64,000 nt of DNA from Maritimibacter dapengensis (GTDB lineage Bacteria > Pseudomonadota > Alphaproteobacteria > Rhodobacterales > Rhodobacteraceae). The DNA lies in NCBI RefSeq assembly GCF_019218265.1, contig NZ_JAHUZE010000002.1:806001-870000 (forward strand), written 5' to 3'. Shown here in pieces: positions 38,621-47,260 of this stretch. Below the pieces are notes generated by a model. It was not told the origin of the DNA. It made no database searches and saw only the letters and a list, made by a program, of their open reading frames with translations. A program made the translations under genes and the position numbers. The stretch's first letter is position 1, and every line of letters begins with the position of its first letter.

Positions 38621-39166
38621 ATGAACGATGACGACGACCCTCAGGATCGCAAGGTTCTGAGTGGGTTCGTGAAGTGGTTCGATCCCGCCAAGGGCTACGG
38701 TTTTGTGGTTGCGGAGAGCGGCGGGCCGGACATTCTTCTTCATGCGAATGTGCTTCGCAACTTCGGTCAGGGTTCGGTCGCTGACCGTGCCGGGATTTCC
38801 ATCGTCGTGCAGGAAACTCCGAGGGGATACCAGGCTATCGAAGTGCTTTCGATCTCGGCGCCGGAACCGGACGACGAGCCCTTGCACAGCTTTCAGGAAG
38901 ACTTCGACCTCGACAGCGCCGGTCCGCTGGTGCCTGCACGTGTGAAATGGTTCGACAAGAGCAAAGGCTTCGGTTTCGCCAACGTGTTCGGCGATGCGGA
39001 GGACGTCTTCATCCATGTCGAGGTGCTTCGGCGGTCCGGGCTTGCCGATTTACAGCCGGGCGAAGCGATCGGGATGAGGACCGTGATGGGCGACCGCGGA
39101 CGTATGGCGCTTTTGGTCACGGCGTGGGATGCTGCATCAGATCCTTCCTTCTCAGAAGAGGCCTGA
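38621..39166 (+). CDS. Double cold-shock-domain protein
   Basis: 181 aa with two CSDs: GFVKWFDPAKGYGFVV ... DILLHANVL (about 12-70) and ARVKWFDKSKGFGFANV ... DVFIHVEVL (about 105-165), each with RNP1 (K-G-Y/F-G-F) and RNP2-like (D-I/V-L/F-L/I-H) motifs, joined by an acidic linker. Binds single-stranded RNA/DNA; alphaproteobacterial two-CSD proteins act in cold or stationary-phase RNA chaperoning. Several in-frame ATGs upstream (38582, 38591, 38597) are possible starts. Confidence 0.92.
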   Translation: MNDDDDPQDRKVLSGFVKWFDPAKGYGFVVAESGGPDILLHANVLRNFGQGSVADRAGISIVVQETPRGYQAIEVLSISAPEPDDEPLHSFQEDFDLDSAGPLVPARVKWFDKSKGFGFANVFGDAEDVFIHVEVLRRSGLADLQPGEAIGMRTVMGDRGRMALLVTAWDAASDPSFSEEA

Positions 39167-39167
39167 C

Positions 39168-39641
39168 ATGAAGCGCATCTGTGCAATCGCGGCTCTGGCC
39201 CTGTCCTTACCCTTGGCTGCGCAAGCCGAGTGTCGCGAAGACAGGGTCGACATTCGGGGTGATTTCGGCTCGGCGCGGTTCACCGTGGAAATTGCCGACG
39301 ACGTCGAAGAACGCGCACAAGGGTTAATGTTTCGCGAGAGCCTCGGGGCGTCTCGCGGCATGCTGTTTCTTTATGAATCCGCAGGATCGCCTGCGTTCTG
39401 GATGAAGAACACGTTGATCCCACTGGACATGATATTCGTCGATCCGGATGGGATGGTGCAACATGTTCACTCCGAGGCCGTGCCCGGCGACCTGACCGGG
39501 ATCAGTGGCGGCACCGGGGTCATCGCCGTTCTCGAGATCCGCGGCGGTATGGCCGAGGCGATCGGAATCGACGCCGGGGACGAGATGCGCCACCCGTTTT
39601 TTGATGGTGAAAACGCCGCGTGGTCCTGCGACACGCAATAG
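39168..39641 (+). CDS. DUF192 secreted protein
   Basis: 157 aa with signal peptide MKRICAIAALALSLPLAAQA. The mature part has the DUF192 core: FTVEIADDVEERAQGLMFRESL, GMLFLYESAGSPAFWMKNTLIPLDMIFVDPDGMV and VLEIRGGMAEAIGIDAGDEM. Family of unknown function, a compact periplasmic or extracellular beta fold. It begins 1 nt after the cold-shock gene stop, the usual csp-DUF192 pair in Rhodobacteraceae. Confidence 0.92.
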   Translation: MKRICAIAALALSLPLAAQAECREDRVDIRGDFGSARFTVEIADDVEERAQGLMFRESLGASRGMLFLYESAGSPAFWMKNTLIPLDMIFVDPDGMVQHVHSEAVPGDLTGISGGTGVIAVLEIRGGMAEAIGIDAGDEMRHPFFDGENAAWSCDTQ

Positions 39642-39682
39642 GGCTTTTCAAATCATCTGGCTGTGGGTATTGAGACCGCCGT

Positions 39683-39759
39683 CGGGGCGTAGCGCAGCCT
39701 GGTAGCGCGTCTGTTTTGGGTACAGAAGGTCGTGAGTTCGAATCTCGCCGCCCCGACCA
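39683..39759 (+). tRNA. tRNA-Pro (anticodon TGG)
   Basis: 77 nt: acceptor CGGGGCG/CGCCCCG, D-arm GCGCAGCCTGGTAGCGC, anticodon loop TTTGGGT (anticodon TGG, reads CCA), T-arm GAGTTCGAATCTC, encoded CCA. Confidence 0.97.
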
Positions 39760-39881
39760 TTCCCAGCACCTCCTGAACGTCATTTCCCGCTGCATTACGG
39801 CGGGCGTTGAAATGAGTCCCGTTCTTTCGATTATCGTGCATAATGGTTTCCACTATGAACTATAATCTGGGAGGATTCTTC

Positions 39882-40748
39882 ATGCGATATCTTGTTGGGG
39901 GGCTGGTGCCCTTCGTGTTTGTGACCCACTCCGCAATTGCGGCGATGGCGTGCGACCGGGCTTGTCTGATCGAGACCGCGACGATGCTTGCGGCGGGAGG
40001 GGACGCCGGCGGTGCGCGGATCACCGAGAACGGCGACGTGGTCGAGGCCGGTGCGACCTGGGGCGCTGGGGCGAGCGATATTGTCGTCCACAACGCTTAT
40101 GCCGATGCGGATCGGGGGCAGGTGATGGTTGTCGGGACAGGGACGGGGGCGGACGGCGCGCCTGCGATCTTCGGTCTTCGAGCGAAGGTCGAGGACGGCG
40201 CCGCGACCGAGATGGAATGGATGGTCACGCGGGACGGCGAGGCATCGCTTTTTCCACGCGAGATCCCGTTGGCGACGGATGCGCAGTTCGACGAGGTGGT
40301 TCCTGAAGGGCGCCGGGCGACGCCGGAGCGCATGGTGGAACTTGCCAATACCTATTTCGACGGGATCGAGATGACGGACGGCTCGGCGCTGCCGGTGGCC
40401 GAGGACTGCAATCGGGTGGAGAACGGTATCCAGATGACCCATTCGGAACGCTTCCCGGACATGCATTGCAATTCGCTGGGGCTCTTCGCCTATATTCCGC
40501 GTGTCGAGCAACGGCGTTTCCCGATCATCGACGAGGAGCGCGGCGTGGTCGTCGCGATCGTGATGTTCCAGATCCCGGAGGCCGACATCGAGCGCACGCG
40601 CAATGGCGAGACGACGGTGCGCCATTATGACCCCCGGTCGCTGTACCTGTTCGAGGCGTTCAAGGTGGCCGATGACCAGGTCCAACAGATCGAGGCGACG
40701 ATGCGCGACCTGGAATTCGAGAAAGTGATCGACTGGTCGGGCGAGTAG
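39882..40748 (+). CDS. Secreted DUF8021-like protein
   Basis: 288 aa from the ATG with GGGAGGA 8 nt upstream. Signal peptide MRYLVGGLVPFVFVTHSAIA. The pattern after it (CDRACLIETATMLAAGG, ARITENGDVVEAGATWG, GQVMVVGTG, FGLRAKVEDGAATEMEWMVTR) matches my memory of the DUF8021/NTF2-like family found in fungi and proteobacteria: an N-terminal C-x3-C helix, T-E-N-G, then a strand with E-x-E. Four cysteines include DCNRVEN and DMHCNSLG. Function unknown. Confidence 0.7.
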   Translation: MRYLVGGLVPFVFVTHSAIAAMACDRACLIETATMLAAGGDAGGARITENGDVVEAGATWGAGASDIVVHNAYADADRGQVMVVGTGTGADGAPAIFGLRAKVEDGAATEMEWMVTRDGEASLFPREIPLATDAQFDEVVPEGRRATPERMVELANTYFDGIEMTDGSALPVAEDCNRVENGIQMTHSERFPDMHCNSLGLFAYIPRVEQRRFPIIDEERGVVVAIVMFQIPEADIERTRNGETTVRHYDPRSLYLFEAFKVADDQVQQIEATMRDLEFEKVIDWSGE

Positions 40749-40810
40749 CCGTCGCCCGCGGTTCCGGCTCGACTCAGATGTCGGGCCGAAACGAATCTGT
40801 TTTTTGACAC

Positions 40811-40856
40811 GCCCCATATATAGTGTCCGAGACAGTTCACTTCCCATATATGCGGT
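40811..40856 (+). promoter_or_regulatory. Tandem NrdR-like boxes
   Basis: GCCCCATATATAGTGT (40811-40826) and TTCCCATATATGCGGT (40841-40856) share the centre ATATAT exactly 30 bp apart, about three helical turns. The first is close to the NrdR consensus ACACWATATATWGTGT; the second keeps the left half and centre. They overlap the region just after a TTGACA, so NrdR repression of nrdJ is inferred. Confidence 0.7.
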
Positions 40857-41035
40857 GCCTGAACCGCGCGAAACTTGTGCGATTCGATGCAGAATCGAAC
40901 ATTCGGCATTTGCCTGTGTCTCTCGTGCCATACTCGGTCGTATGCCGATCTCGCCGAGTCGCGGCTCATCCTTTCGGGCAGTCCTGAAGGCGAACGCACT
41001 GAAAAACCGGCGGTTCTTCGCCGGGGTCCACACCC

Positions 41036-41044
41036 TGTGGATAA
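41036..41044 (-). promoter_or_regulatory. Perfect DnaA box upstream of nrdJ
   Basis: TGTGGATAA, the reverse complement of TTATCCACA. In E. coli DnaA boxes near nrdAB tie ribonucleotide reductase expression to replication initiation; a similar role here is inference. It overlaps a 6-bp inverted repeat, so it could be part of a hairpin instead. Confidence 0.45.
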
Positions 41045-41368
41045 GTCCCGAATCCCGGCCCGTGCCGGTCAACCGAAAAATGTGGTTAATGGGGACTTAA
41101 ATGGCGTTGACCAATCGGGCTCCCTACGCCAATTTGTTTGTGCTGGTCGGAAAGCCACAAGATATAGTGGTCGTCAGCAGGTAGGGACAGCTCAAGCTGA
41201 AAACCAGGTTCCACGTTGGGCCTAGGCTTCTTTTGTCGCCCCGTCATGGGTGCGGCACGAGGCGTTGTTGTCCTCAATCTACCGAACCGACCCTCTTTTG
41301 AGCCGTGGATCCGGCAAGTGCACCGATCCACATCGAGTGATGACATTGAGAACGCAGCAGGGGCCGCA

Positions 41369-44300
41369 ATGAAAATCGAGCGCAAATTCACCGAAGCCGG
41401 CAAGGACGCTTACGACGCGATTACCTTCACCACCACGAAATCCGAGATCCGCAACCCGGACGGGACCATCGTGTTCAAACTCGACAACGTGGAAGTGCCG
41501 GAGGGCTGGAGCCAGGTCGCCTCGGACGTGATCGCGCAGAAGTATTTCCGCAAGGCGGGCGTTCCCGCGGCTCTGAAGCCGGTCAAGGAAGACGGCGTTC
41601 CCGAGTTCCTGTGGCGCAGCGTGCCGGACGACAAGGTGCTCGACACTCTCGACGAGGATCAGCGGATCGTCGGTGAAACCTCGTCCAAGCAAGTGTTCGA
41701 CCGGCTTGCCGGCGCCTGGACCTATTGGGGCTGGAAAGGTGGCTATTTCACCACCGAGGAAGATGCGCGCGCCTATTTCGACGAGATGCGGTTCATGCTG
41801 GCCAAACAGATGGCCGCGCCGAATTCGCCGCAATGGTTCAACACCGGTCTGCACTGGGCCTATGGCATCGACGGCCCGAGCCAGGGTCACTACTACGTCG
41901 ATCACGTGTCGGGCGAGCTGACCAAATCCTCCTCGGCCTATGAGCACCCGCAGCCCCATGCCTGCTTCATTCAGGGGATCGGTGACGATCTCGTGGGCGA
42001 CGGCGGCATCATGGACCTCTGGGTCCGCGAGGCGCGTCTGTTCAAATACGGCTCCGGCACCGGCACCAACTTCTCGCACCTGCGGGCGGCCAACGAGCCG
42101 CTGTCGGGCGGCGGCAAGTCGTCGGGGCTGATGGGCTTCCTCAAGATCGGTGACCGGGCGGCCGGCGCGATCAAGTCGGGCGGCACGACGCGCCGCGCGG
42201 CCAAGATGGTCATCGTCGATGCCGATCACCCGGATATCGAGGAATACATCAACTGGAAGGTCAAGGAAGAGCAGAAGGTCGCGAGCCTCGTCGCAGGCTC
42301 CAAGATGCACGAAGCGCATCTGAACGACATCTTCTCGGCCATTCAGGGTTTCGACGGCGAGATCGAGAAAGCCACCGACCCCAAGGTGAACCCGCAGCTG
42401 AAAGACGCCGTGCGCGCCGCCAAGAAGGTCGCGATCCCCGAGACCTATATCAAGCGCGTGCTGGATTATGCGCGGCAGGGCTTCACCTCGATCGAATTCC
42501 CGACCTATGACACCGACTGGGACAGCGAAGCCTACGGCACCGTGTCGGGCCAGAACTCGAACAACTCGGTGCGTGTGACAGACGCGTTCCTTCAGGCCGT
42601 CAAGGATGACGCCGACTGGGAGCTTCTGCGCCGGACCGACGGCAAGGTGGCCAAGACGATCAAGGCGCGTGACCTGTGGGAACAGATCGGCCACGCGGCC
42701 TGGGCCTGTGCCGATCCGGGCATCCAGTATCACGACACGATCAACGCCTGGCACACCTGCCCGGAAGACGGGCAGATCCGTGGCTCGAACCCGTGCTCGG
42801 AATACATGTTCCTCGACGACACGGCCTGTAACCTCGCTTCGATGAACCTCCTGACCTTCTACAAGGATGGGGAATTCCAGGCGGCGGATTACATGCACGC
42901 GACGCGGCTCTGGACCGTGACGCTGGAAATCTCGGTGCTCATGGCGCAGTTCCCGTCGAAGGAAATCGCGCAGCTGAGCTACGACTTCCGCACGCTGGGT
43001 CTGGGTTATGCCAACATCGGCGGGCTGCTGATGAACATGGGGCTGGGCTACGACTCGAAAGAGGGTCGGGCGCTGACCGGTGCTCTCACCGCGATCATGA
43101 CCGGCGTGTCCTATGCCACCTCCGCCGAAATGGCCGGCGAGCTGGGCACGTTCCCGGGCTACGCTCGGAATGCCGAGCATATGCTTCGTGTCATCCGCAA
43201 TCACCGCACGGCCGCCTATGGCGCGACCGAAGGTTACGAGGCGCTGGACGTGAAGCCGGTGGCACTGGATCATGCCAATTGCCCCGATCGCAACCTCATC
43301 GACCTGGCCATGTCGAGCTGGGACGAGGCGCTGGAGCTGGGGCAGAAGCACGGCTACCGCAACGCTCAGGTCTCGGTCATCGCGCCGACCGGCACGATCG
43401 GGCTGGTCATGGATTGCGACACGACGGGGATCGAGCCGGACTTCGCTCTGGTGAAGTTCAAGAAGCTGGCCGGTGGCGGTTACTTCAAGATCATCAACCG
43501 CTCGGTTCCCGCCGCGCTCGAGACGCTCGGCTACGGGTCGGCCCAGATCGAAGAGATCATCGCCTATGCGGTCGGTCATGGCAGCCTTGGGAACGCGCCC
43601 GGGATCAACAGCCAGACGCTCATGAACAAGGGTTTCGGCCGTGCCGAGATCGAGAAGCTGGAGCAGGGGCTGGCCTCGGCCTTCGACATCCGCTTCTTGT
43701 TCAACCAGTGGACGCTCGGCGAGGAGTTCTGCCGCAATGACCTCGGCCTGACCGATGCGGAACTGAACAACCCGGCCTTCGACCTTCTGAAGCATCTCGG
43801 CTTCTCCAAGGGCGACATCGACGCCGCGAACGATCATGTTCTTGGCACGATGACGCTGGAAGGTGCGCCGCACCTGAAGGAAGAACACTACCACATCTTC
43901 GATTGCGCCAACCCCTGCGGGAAGAAGGGCAAACGGTTCCTCAGCGTGAACAGCCACATCGACATGATGGCCGCCGCGCAGTCGTTCATCTCCGGCGCGA
44001 TCTCGAAGACGATCAACATGCCGAACGATGCGACCATCGAGGATTGCCAGGCGGCTTACGAACGGTCCTGGGAGATGGGTGTGAAGGCCAACGCGCTTTA
44101 CCGTGACGGCTCGAAGCTCAGCCAGCCGCTTGCCGCTGCGCTTGTCGAGGACGACGAGGAGGCCGAGGAAATCCTCGCCACCGGCACCAATCAGCAGAAG
44201 GCCGAAGTGCTTGCCGAGAAGATCATCGAAAAGGTGGTCATCAAGGAAGTCGCCCGCGCCGGACGCGAGAAGATGCCGGAACGTCGTAAGGGCTATACCC

Positions 44301-45070
44301 AGAAGGCGATCGTGGGCGGACACAAAGTCTACCTGCGCACCGGGGAATATGCCGACGGCAACCTTGGCGAGATCTTCATCGACATGCACAAGGAAGGCGC
44401 TGGCTTCCGCGCGATGATGAACAACTTCGCCATCGCGGTGTCGGTCGGGCTGCAATACGGTGTGCCGCTGGAAGAATTCGTGGATGCCTTCACCTTCACG
44501 AAGTTCGAGCCCGCGGGCATGGTGCAGGGCAACGACTCGATCAAGAACGCGACGTCGATCCTCGACTACATCTTCCGCGAACTGGCGGTGTCCTATCTCG
44601 ACCGCACCGACCTTGCCCATGTGAAGCCCGAAGGCGCGTCCTTCGACGATCTGGGCCGGGGCCAGGAAGAGGGCGTGGCCAATGTGCAGGAAATGTCGGA
44701 AACCGCCGCCTCCCGCTCGCTCGAGATGCTGAAGCAGGTGTCCTCGACCGGCTACCTCCGCAAGCGTCTGCCGCAGGAACTGGTGGTGCTGCAAGGCGGC
44801 ATGGAAGCCACCGGCACCGGCGGCGACCCGATCAGCGCGCTGAACACGCTGGTGCCGGAGACGGCCGGCGGCATGGCCGGCGGCACGGTCGTGGCGGAAC
44901 CGGCGACCTCGCTCGGGACCGGGACCGTCATGACGATGGACGCCCGCGCCAAGGCGAAGATGCAGGGCTACGAGGGCGATCCTTGCGGTGACTGCGGCAA
45001 CTACACGCTGGTGCGCAACGGGACCTGCATGAAGTGCAACACCTGCGGCGCGACGAGCGGCTGTAGCTGA
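41369..45070 (+). CDS. nrdJ: Vitamin B12-dependent (class II) ribonucleoside-diphosphate reductase
   Basis: 1233 aa. Large alphaproteobacterial NrdJ: substrate and radical-site segments [48 protein letters not shown] (active-site Cys and N-x-x-x-C-x-E motifs), [31 protein letters not shown], and the C-terminal cysteine cluster [28 protein letters not shown] for redox recycling or zinc. Uses adenosylcobalamin to make deoxynucleotides with or without oxygen. Start with AGCAGGGG upstream; preceded by NrdR-like boxes. Confidence 0.97.
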   Translation: MKIERKFTEAGKDAYDAITFTTTKSEIRNPDGTIVFKLDNVEVPEGWSQVASDVIAQKYFRKAGVPAALKPVKEDGVPEFLWRSVPDDKVLDTLDEDQRIVGETSSKQVFDRLAGAWTYWGWKGGYFTTEEDARAYFDEMRFMLAKQMAAPNSPQWFNTGLHWAYGIDGPSQGHYYVDHVSGELTKSSSAYEHPQPHACFIQGIGDDLVGDGGIMDLWVREARLFKYGSGTGTNFSHLRAANEPLSGGGKSSGLMGFLKIGDRAAGAIKSGGTTRRAAKMVIVDADHPDIEEYINWKVKEEQKVASLVAGSKMHEAHLNDIFSAIQGFDGEIEKATDPKVNPQLKDAVRAAKKVAIPETYIKRVLDYARQGFTSIEFPTYDTDWDSEAYGTVSGQNSNNSVRVTDAFLQAVKDDADWELLRRTDGKVAKTIKARDLWEQIGHAAWACADPGIQYHDTINAWHTCPEDGQIRGSNPCSEYMFLDDTACNLASMNLLTFYKDGEFQAADYMHATRLWTVTLEISVLMAQFPSKEIAQLSYDFRTLGLGYANIGGLLMNMGLGYDSKEGRALTGALTAIMTGVSYATSAEMAGELGTFPGYARNAEHMLRVIRNHRTAAYGATEGYEALDVKPVALDHANCPDRNLIDLAMSSWDEALELGQKHGYRNAQVSVIAPTGTIGLVMDCDTTGIEPDFALVKFKKLAGGGYFKIINRSVPAALETLGYGSAQIEEIIAYAVGHGSLGNAPGINSQTLMNKGFGRAEIEKLEQGLASAFDIRFLFNQWTLGEEFCRNDLGLTDAELNNPAFDLLKHLGFSKGDIDAANDHVLGTMTLEGAPHLKEEHYHIFDCANPCGKKGKRFLSVNSHIDMMAAAQSFISGAISKTINMPNDATIEDCQAAYERSWEMGVKANALYRDGSKLSQPLAAALVEDDEEAEEILATGTNQQKAEVLAEKIIEKVVIKEVARAGREKMPERRKGYTQKAIVGGHKVYLRTGEYADGNLGEIFIDMHKEGAGFRAMMNNFAIAVSVGLQYGVPLEEFVDAFTFTKFEPAGMVQGNDSIKNATSILDYIFRELAVSYLDRTDLAHVKPEGASFDDLGRGQEEGVANVQEMSETAASRSLEMLKQVSSTGYLRKRLPQELVVLQGGMEATGTGGDPISALNTLVPETAGGMAGGTVVAEPATSLGTGTVMTMDARAKAKMQGYEGDPCGDCGNYTLVRNGTCMKCNTCGATSGCS

Positions 45071-45084
45071 GCGGGGCTGATGGT

Positions 45085-45633
45085 ATGAAGAACCTTCGCG
45101 ATATTTTTCGGCGCCTCCCACTCGATGGGACCGTCCGAGACGCTTTAAGATCTTTCAACCTTCATCCGGCGGTTGATGGGAAAGCGCGTTCAGTAAAGGC
45201 ACTGGCAGAGAAGTTAGGTTTCTTCGTTGAGCAAGTTGAGATGCCTGAAGGGACTACCGGGCGTTTGGTGAAAGATGCCTTTTCCCCAAATGGTTATTGT
45301 ATCGAGGTAAACCGGCGCCATAGCGTGCAAGCTCGCCGCTGGGCAGTTCTGCATGAGATCGGACACTTCCTCCTTCATGCGGACCATAACGATCCGTTCG
45401 CGGCTGATATGGCGTTCGACGCTTCTGGGTTTGAGTTTTATTTGGAAGAGGACCTCGTTAAAGAACGCGAAGCCAACGAGTTCGCCGAAGTGCTGCTTTT
45501 TGGTGACGGCGCACTAGAAGCTGCATACGGGTTTTATTGCGGAAACCTAGAGCGAATTTGCCATCATTTCGGAGTGTCCGAACGAGTTCTACGTATCGCT
45601 TTGAGAAAATATATCCGGTCGGGGATGCGTTGA
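45085..45633 (+). CDS. ImmA/IrrE-family metallopeptidase-like protein
   Basis: 182 aa. HExxH zinc motif HEIGHFLLH near residue 91, followed by the EREANEFAEVLLF helix that supplies the third ligand, as in ImmA/IrrE (COG2856). These peptidases usually cleave an XRE-type repressor encoded next door; none is here. The gene is visibly less GC-rich, with A/T-ending codons unlike nrdJ, and sits 14 nt after nrdJ and abutting the next gene, suggesting a later insertion into this operon. Confidence 0.85.
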   Translation: MKNLRDIFRRLPLDGTVRDALRSFNLHPAVDGKARSVKALAEKLGFFVEQVEMPEGTTGRLVKDAFSPNGYCIEVNRRHSVQARRWAVLHEIGHFLLHADHNDPFAADMAFDASGFEFYLEEDLVKEREANEFAEVLLFGDGALEAAYGFYCGNLERICHHFGVSERVLRIALRKYIRSGMR

Positions 45634-45921
45634 ATGGAAATCCGGGACTTCACAGGCAGCTTCTTGGTGGATGGTCAGGAGACCGACCGGATGGAGCTCC
45701 GGGTGCTGATTACCCAGGGCGGCGGCGAGACCTTCGGGTCCGGGTCGTTCCGGGTGCCGACGGCGATGATCGGGCTGGAAAGCTCTGGCCCGGTCACCTT
45801 CCGCTGCACGGGCGGCGAGGAGATCACGATGACCGTGCGGGAGTTCGATATGACCCACGGGCTGGCCTATTTCCTGACGCTGGGAGAGGTGCCGGACGTG
45901 CGCGAGAGCAAGCGCGCTTGA
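45634..45921 (+). CDS. Conserved hypothetical protein downstream of nrdJ
   Basis: 95 aa, GC-rich like the host. Pattern: MEIRDFTGSFLVDGQETDRMELRV, GSFRVPTAMIGLES, PVTFRCTGGEEITMTVREFD, predicted beta-rich, no signal peptide. I do not recognise the family. Its ATG directly follows the ImmA-type stop (TGAATG); it was probably the original neighbour of nrdJ. Confidence 0.7.
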   Translation: MEIRDFTGSFLVDGQETDRMELRVLITQGGGETFGSGSFRVPTAMIGLESSGPVTFRCTGGEEITMTVREFDMTHGLAYFLTLGEVPDVRESKRA

Positions 45922-46028
45922 AGATGAAGAGTTAAAGACACGGGGCGGATGCGTTCGCCCCTGACGCGGATAAGGCCGCAGGCAGAAAACACCGGGCGGT
46001 ACAAATGACGAGCCTTATCAGCGAAACT

Positions 46029-46059
46029 GGGGAGCCTTCGGGTTCCCCTTTTTCTTTTT
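46029..46059 (+). terminator. Terminator of the nrdJ operon
   Basis: GGGGAGCC, UUCG tetraloop, GGTTCCCC, then TTTTTCTTTTT. A GGGGCG-N8-CGCCCC hairpin without T-run precedes it at 45942-45961. Confidence 0.92.
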
Positions 46060-46080
46060 GGCGGGAGGCAATGTTTGGCG

Positions 46081-46455
46081 TCAGGTGACGAGCAGTGCGC
46101 CTAGTGCGGCGGCCGGGATCGAGGCGAGGCCGGTGAGGATCGAGACGCGCCGGGACAGGTCGCGCACCGGGATGAAGGACAGCGCGAGGGCGAGGATGCC
46201 GACGCCCAGAGCATTCGTGACCGGGGCGTTGCTGGCCATTTGTCCGGTCACGGCCCCGCCGAGTGCGGCGCAAAGCACCGAAAGAATGACGAGTTGGGTG
46301 ATCGTCGACCGGCTCAGGACCGGGCTTTCCGGAGTCTCTTCGTCACTGCCCATGTCGGCCGCGAGTCCGATGCCGTAGATCAACCCGCCGACGATGCTGC
46401 CGCCGAGCATGACGCCAGCGCCCGCGAGGATCGCGATGAGGTCGATCCCCGGCAA
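46081..46455 (-). CDS. Small membrane protein of unknown function downstream of ilvH
   Basis: 124 aa with four predicted hydrophobic segments: LIAILAGAGVMLGGSIVGGLI, ITQLVILSVLCAALGGAVTG, ALGVGILALALSFIPV and ILTGLASIPAAALGALL, with an acidic loop between the first two (MGSDEETPES). No family recognised. It starts 3 nt after the ilvH stop, so it is probably cotranscribed. Confidence 0.7.
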   Translation of the reverse strand: MPGIDLIAILAGAGVMLGGSIVGGLIYGIGLAADMGSDEETPESPVLSRSTITQLVILSVLCAALGGAVTGQMASNAPVTNALGVGILALALSFIPVRDLSRRVSILTGLASIPAAALGALLVT

Positions 46456-46458
46456 GGC

Positions 46459-47022
46459 TTACTCTTTGCCGCGTGACAGGGCGGCGACCCCGGTGCGGGC
46501 CATTTCGACCAGTCCGAGGGGGCGCATCAGTTCGGCGAAGGCGTCGATCTTGTCGGGCGTGCCGGTGAGTTCGAAGACGAAGCTTTCCAGCGTCGAGTCG
46601 ACCGCGTTGGCGCGGAAGATGTCGGCGAGCCGCAGGGCCTCGACCCGGTCGTTGCCGGTACCGTGGACCTTGAAGAGCGCGAGTTCGCGTTCGACGGAGG
46701 GGCCTTCGACGGTGAGGTCGTGGACGTCGTGAACGGGCACGATGCGCCCGAGCTGCGCCTTGATCTGTTCGATCACGGCGGGCGTGCCGCGTGTCACGAT
46801 GGTGATGCGCGAGGTGTGGCCCAGATGGTCGACCTCAGCCACGGTGAGCGAGTCGATGTTGTAGCCACGGCCCGAGAACAGCCCGATCACGCGGGCCAGC
46901 ACGCCGGCCTCGTTGTCCACGGTGACGGCGAGGGTGTGGGTCTCGATCACTTCGGAATTCGGGTCGCGCAGGTCGTAGGCGGATTTGCGGGATGCGCCTT
47001 TTTTGATTTTCAAAGCAGACAT
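46459..47022 (-). CDS. ilvH: Acetolactate synthase regulatory (small) subunit
   Basis: 187 aa. Start at 47022 with GAGAGGA upstream. ACT domain (about 30-100): THTLAVTVDNEAGVLARVIGLFSGRGYNIDSLTVAEVD, then HTSRITIVTRG and the C-terminal SFVFELTGTPDKIDAFAELMRPLGLVEMARTGVAALSRG. It activates the catalytic subunit and confers valine feedback control. A small foreign-looking gene separates it from ilvB. Confidence 0.96.
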   Translation of the reverse strand: MSALKIKKGASRKSAYDLRDPNSEVIETHTLAVTVDNEAGVLARVIGLFSGRGYNIDSLTVAEVDHLGHTSRITIVTRGTPAVIEQIKAQLGRIVPVHDVHDLTVEGPSVERELALFKVHGTGNDRVEALRLADIFRANAVDSTLESFVFELTGTPDKIDAFAELMRPLGLVEMARTGVAALSRGKE

Positions 47023-47033
47023 GTCGGTCCTCT

Positions 47034-47258
47034 CTAATTGCGCCAAGCCTGGCCGAGTTCGTCATCGAACCAGCTTTCAGCATCGTTGTTTGGTCCCATA
47101 GTCGAGCGAAAATCCAAAGCGTTTGACCATCGCTCCAGAAGCCATTCGCGAAATTCGTAGAAAGAGGGTTCACCAGCGCTACTTAAATCTTGTTCGGTTT
47201 CCTCCACCCATTTGTGGGCTGCATATCTGACAATCCGTTCGGCCTCGGACTTTTTCAT
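47034..47258 (-). CDS. Small hypothetical protein between ilvB and ilvH
   Basis: 74 aa (MKKSEAERIVRYAAHKWVEE...), predicted helical, with SFYEFREWLLERWSNALDF in the middle. Its ATG is 2 nt after the ilvB stop and its stop 11 nt before ilvH, so it is embedded in the operon. Base composition and codons are less GC-rich than both neighbours. No ribosome site is evident, so it probably relies on coupling. Function unknown. Confidence 0.65.
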   Translation of the reverse strand: MKKSEAERIVRYAAHKWVEETEQDLSSAGEPSFYEFREWLLERWSNALDFRSTMGPNNDAESWFDDELGQAWRN

Positions 47259-47260
47259 AG

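Larger units (their letters stand above)
40804..41368 (+). other. Long leader region of nrdJ
   Basis: About 0.5 kb between the NrdR-like boxes and nrdJ. It holds a TTGACA (40804-40809), a CCGGCG-N6-CGCCGG hairpin (41007-41024), a DnaA box within TCCACA-CCC-TGTGGA (41027-41041), and a 27-codon frame (41101-41184, MALTNRAPYANLF...) with GGGGA upstream. I looked for a cobalamin riboswitch (B12 box, GCCACTG element) because NrdJ uses adenosylcobalamin, and did not find one. Confidence 0.5.

Noticed and set aside
40857-41368. Cobalamin riboswitch upstream of the B12-dependent reductase
   Set aside because: The B12-box and the conserved GCCACTG-type core could not be found by eye.
41279-45121. Antisense open frame of 1280 codons opposite nrdJ
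   Set aside because: Codon-bias shadow; no recognisable domain, while the plus strand encodes NrdJ with all motifs.
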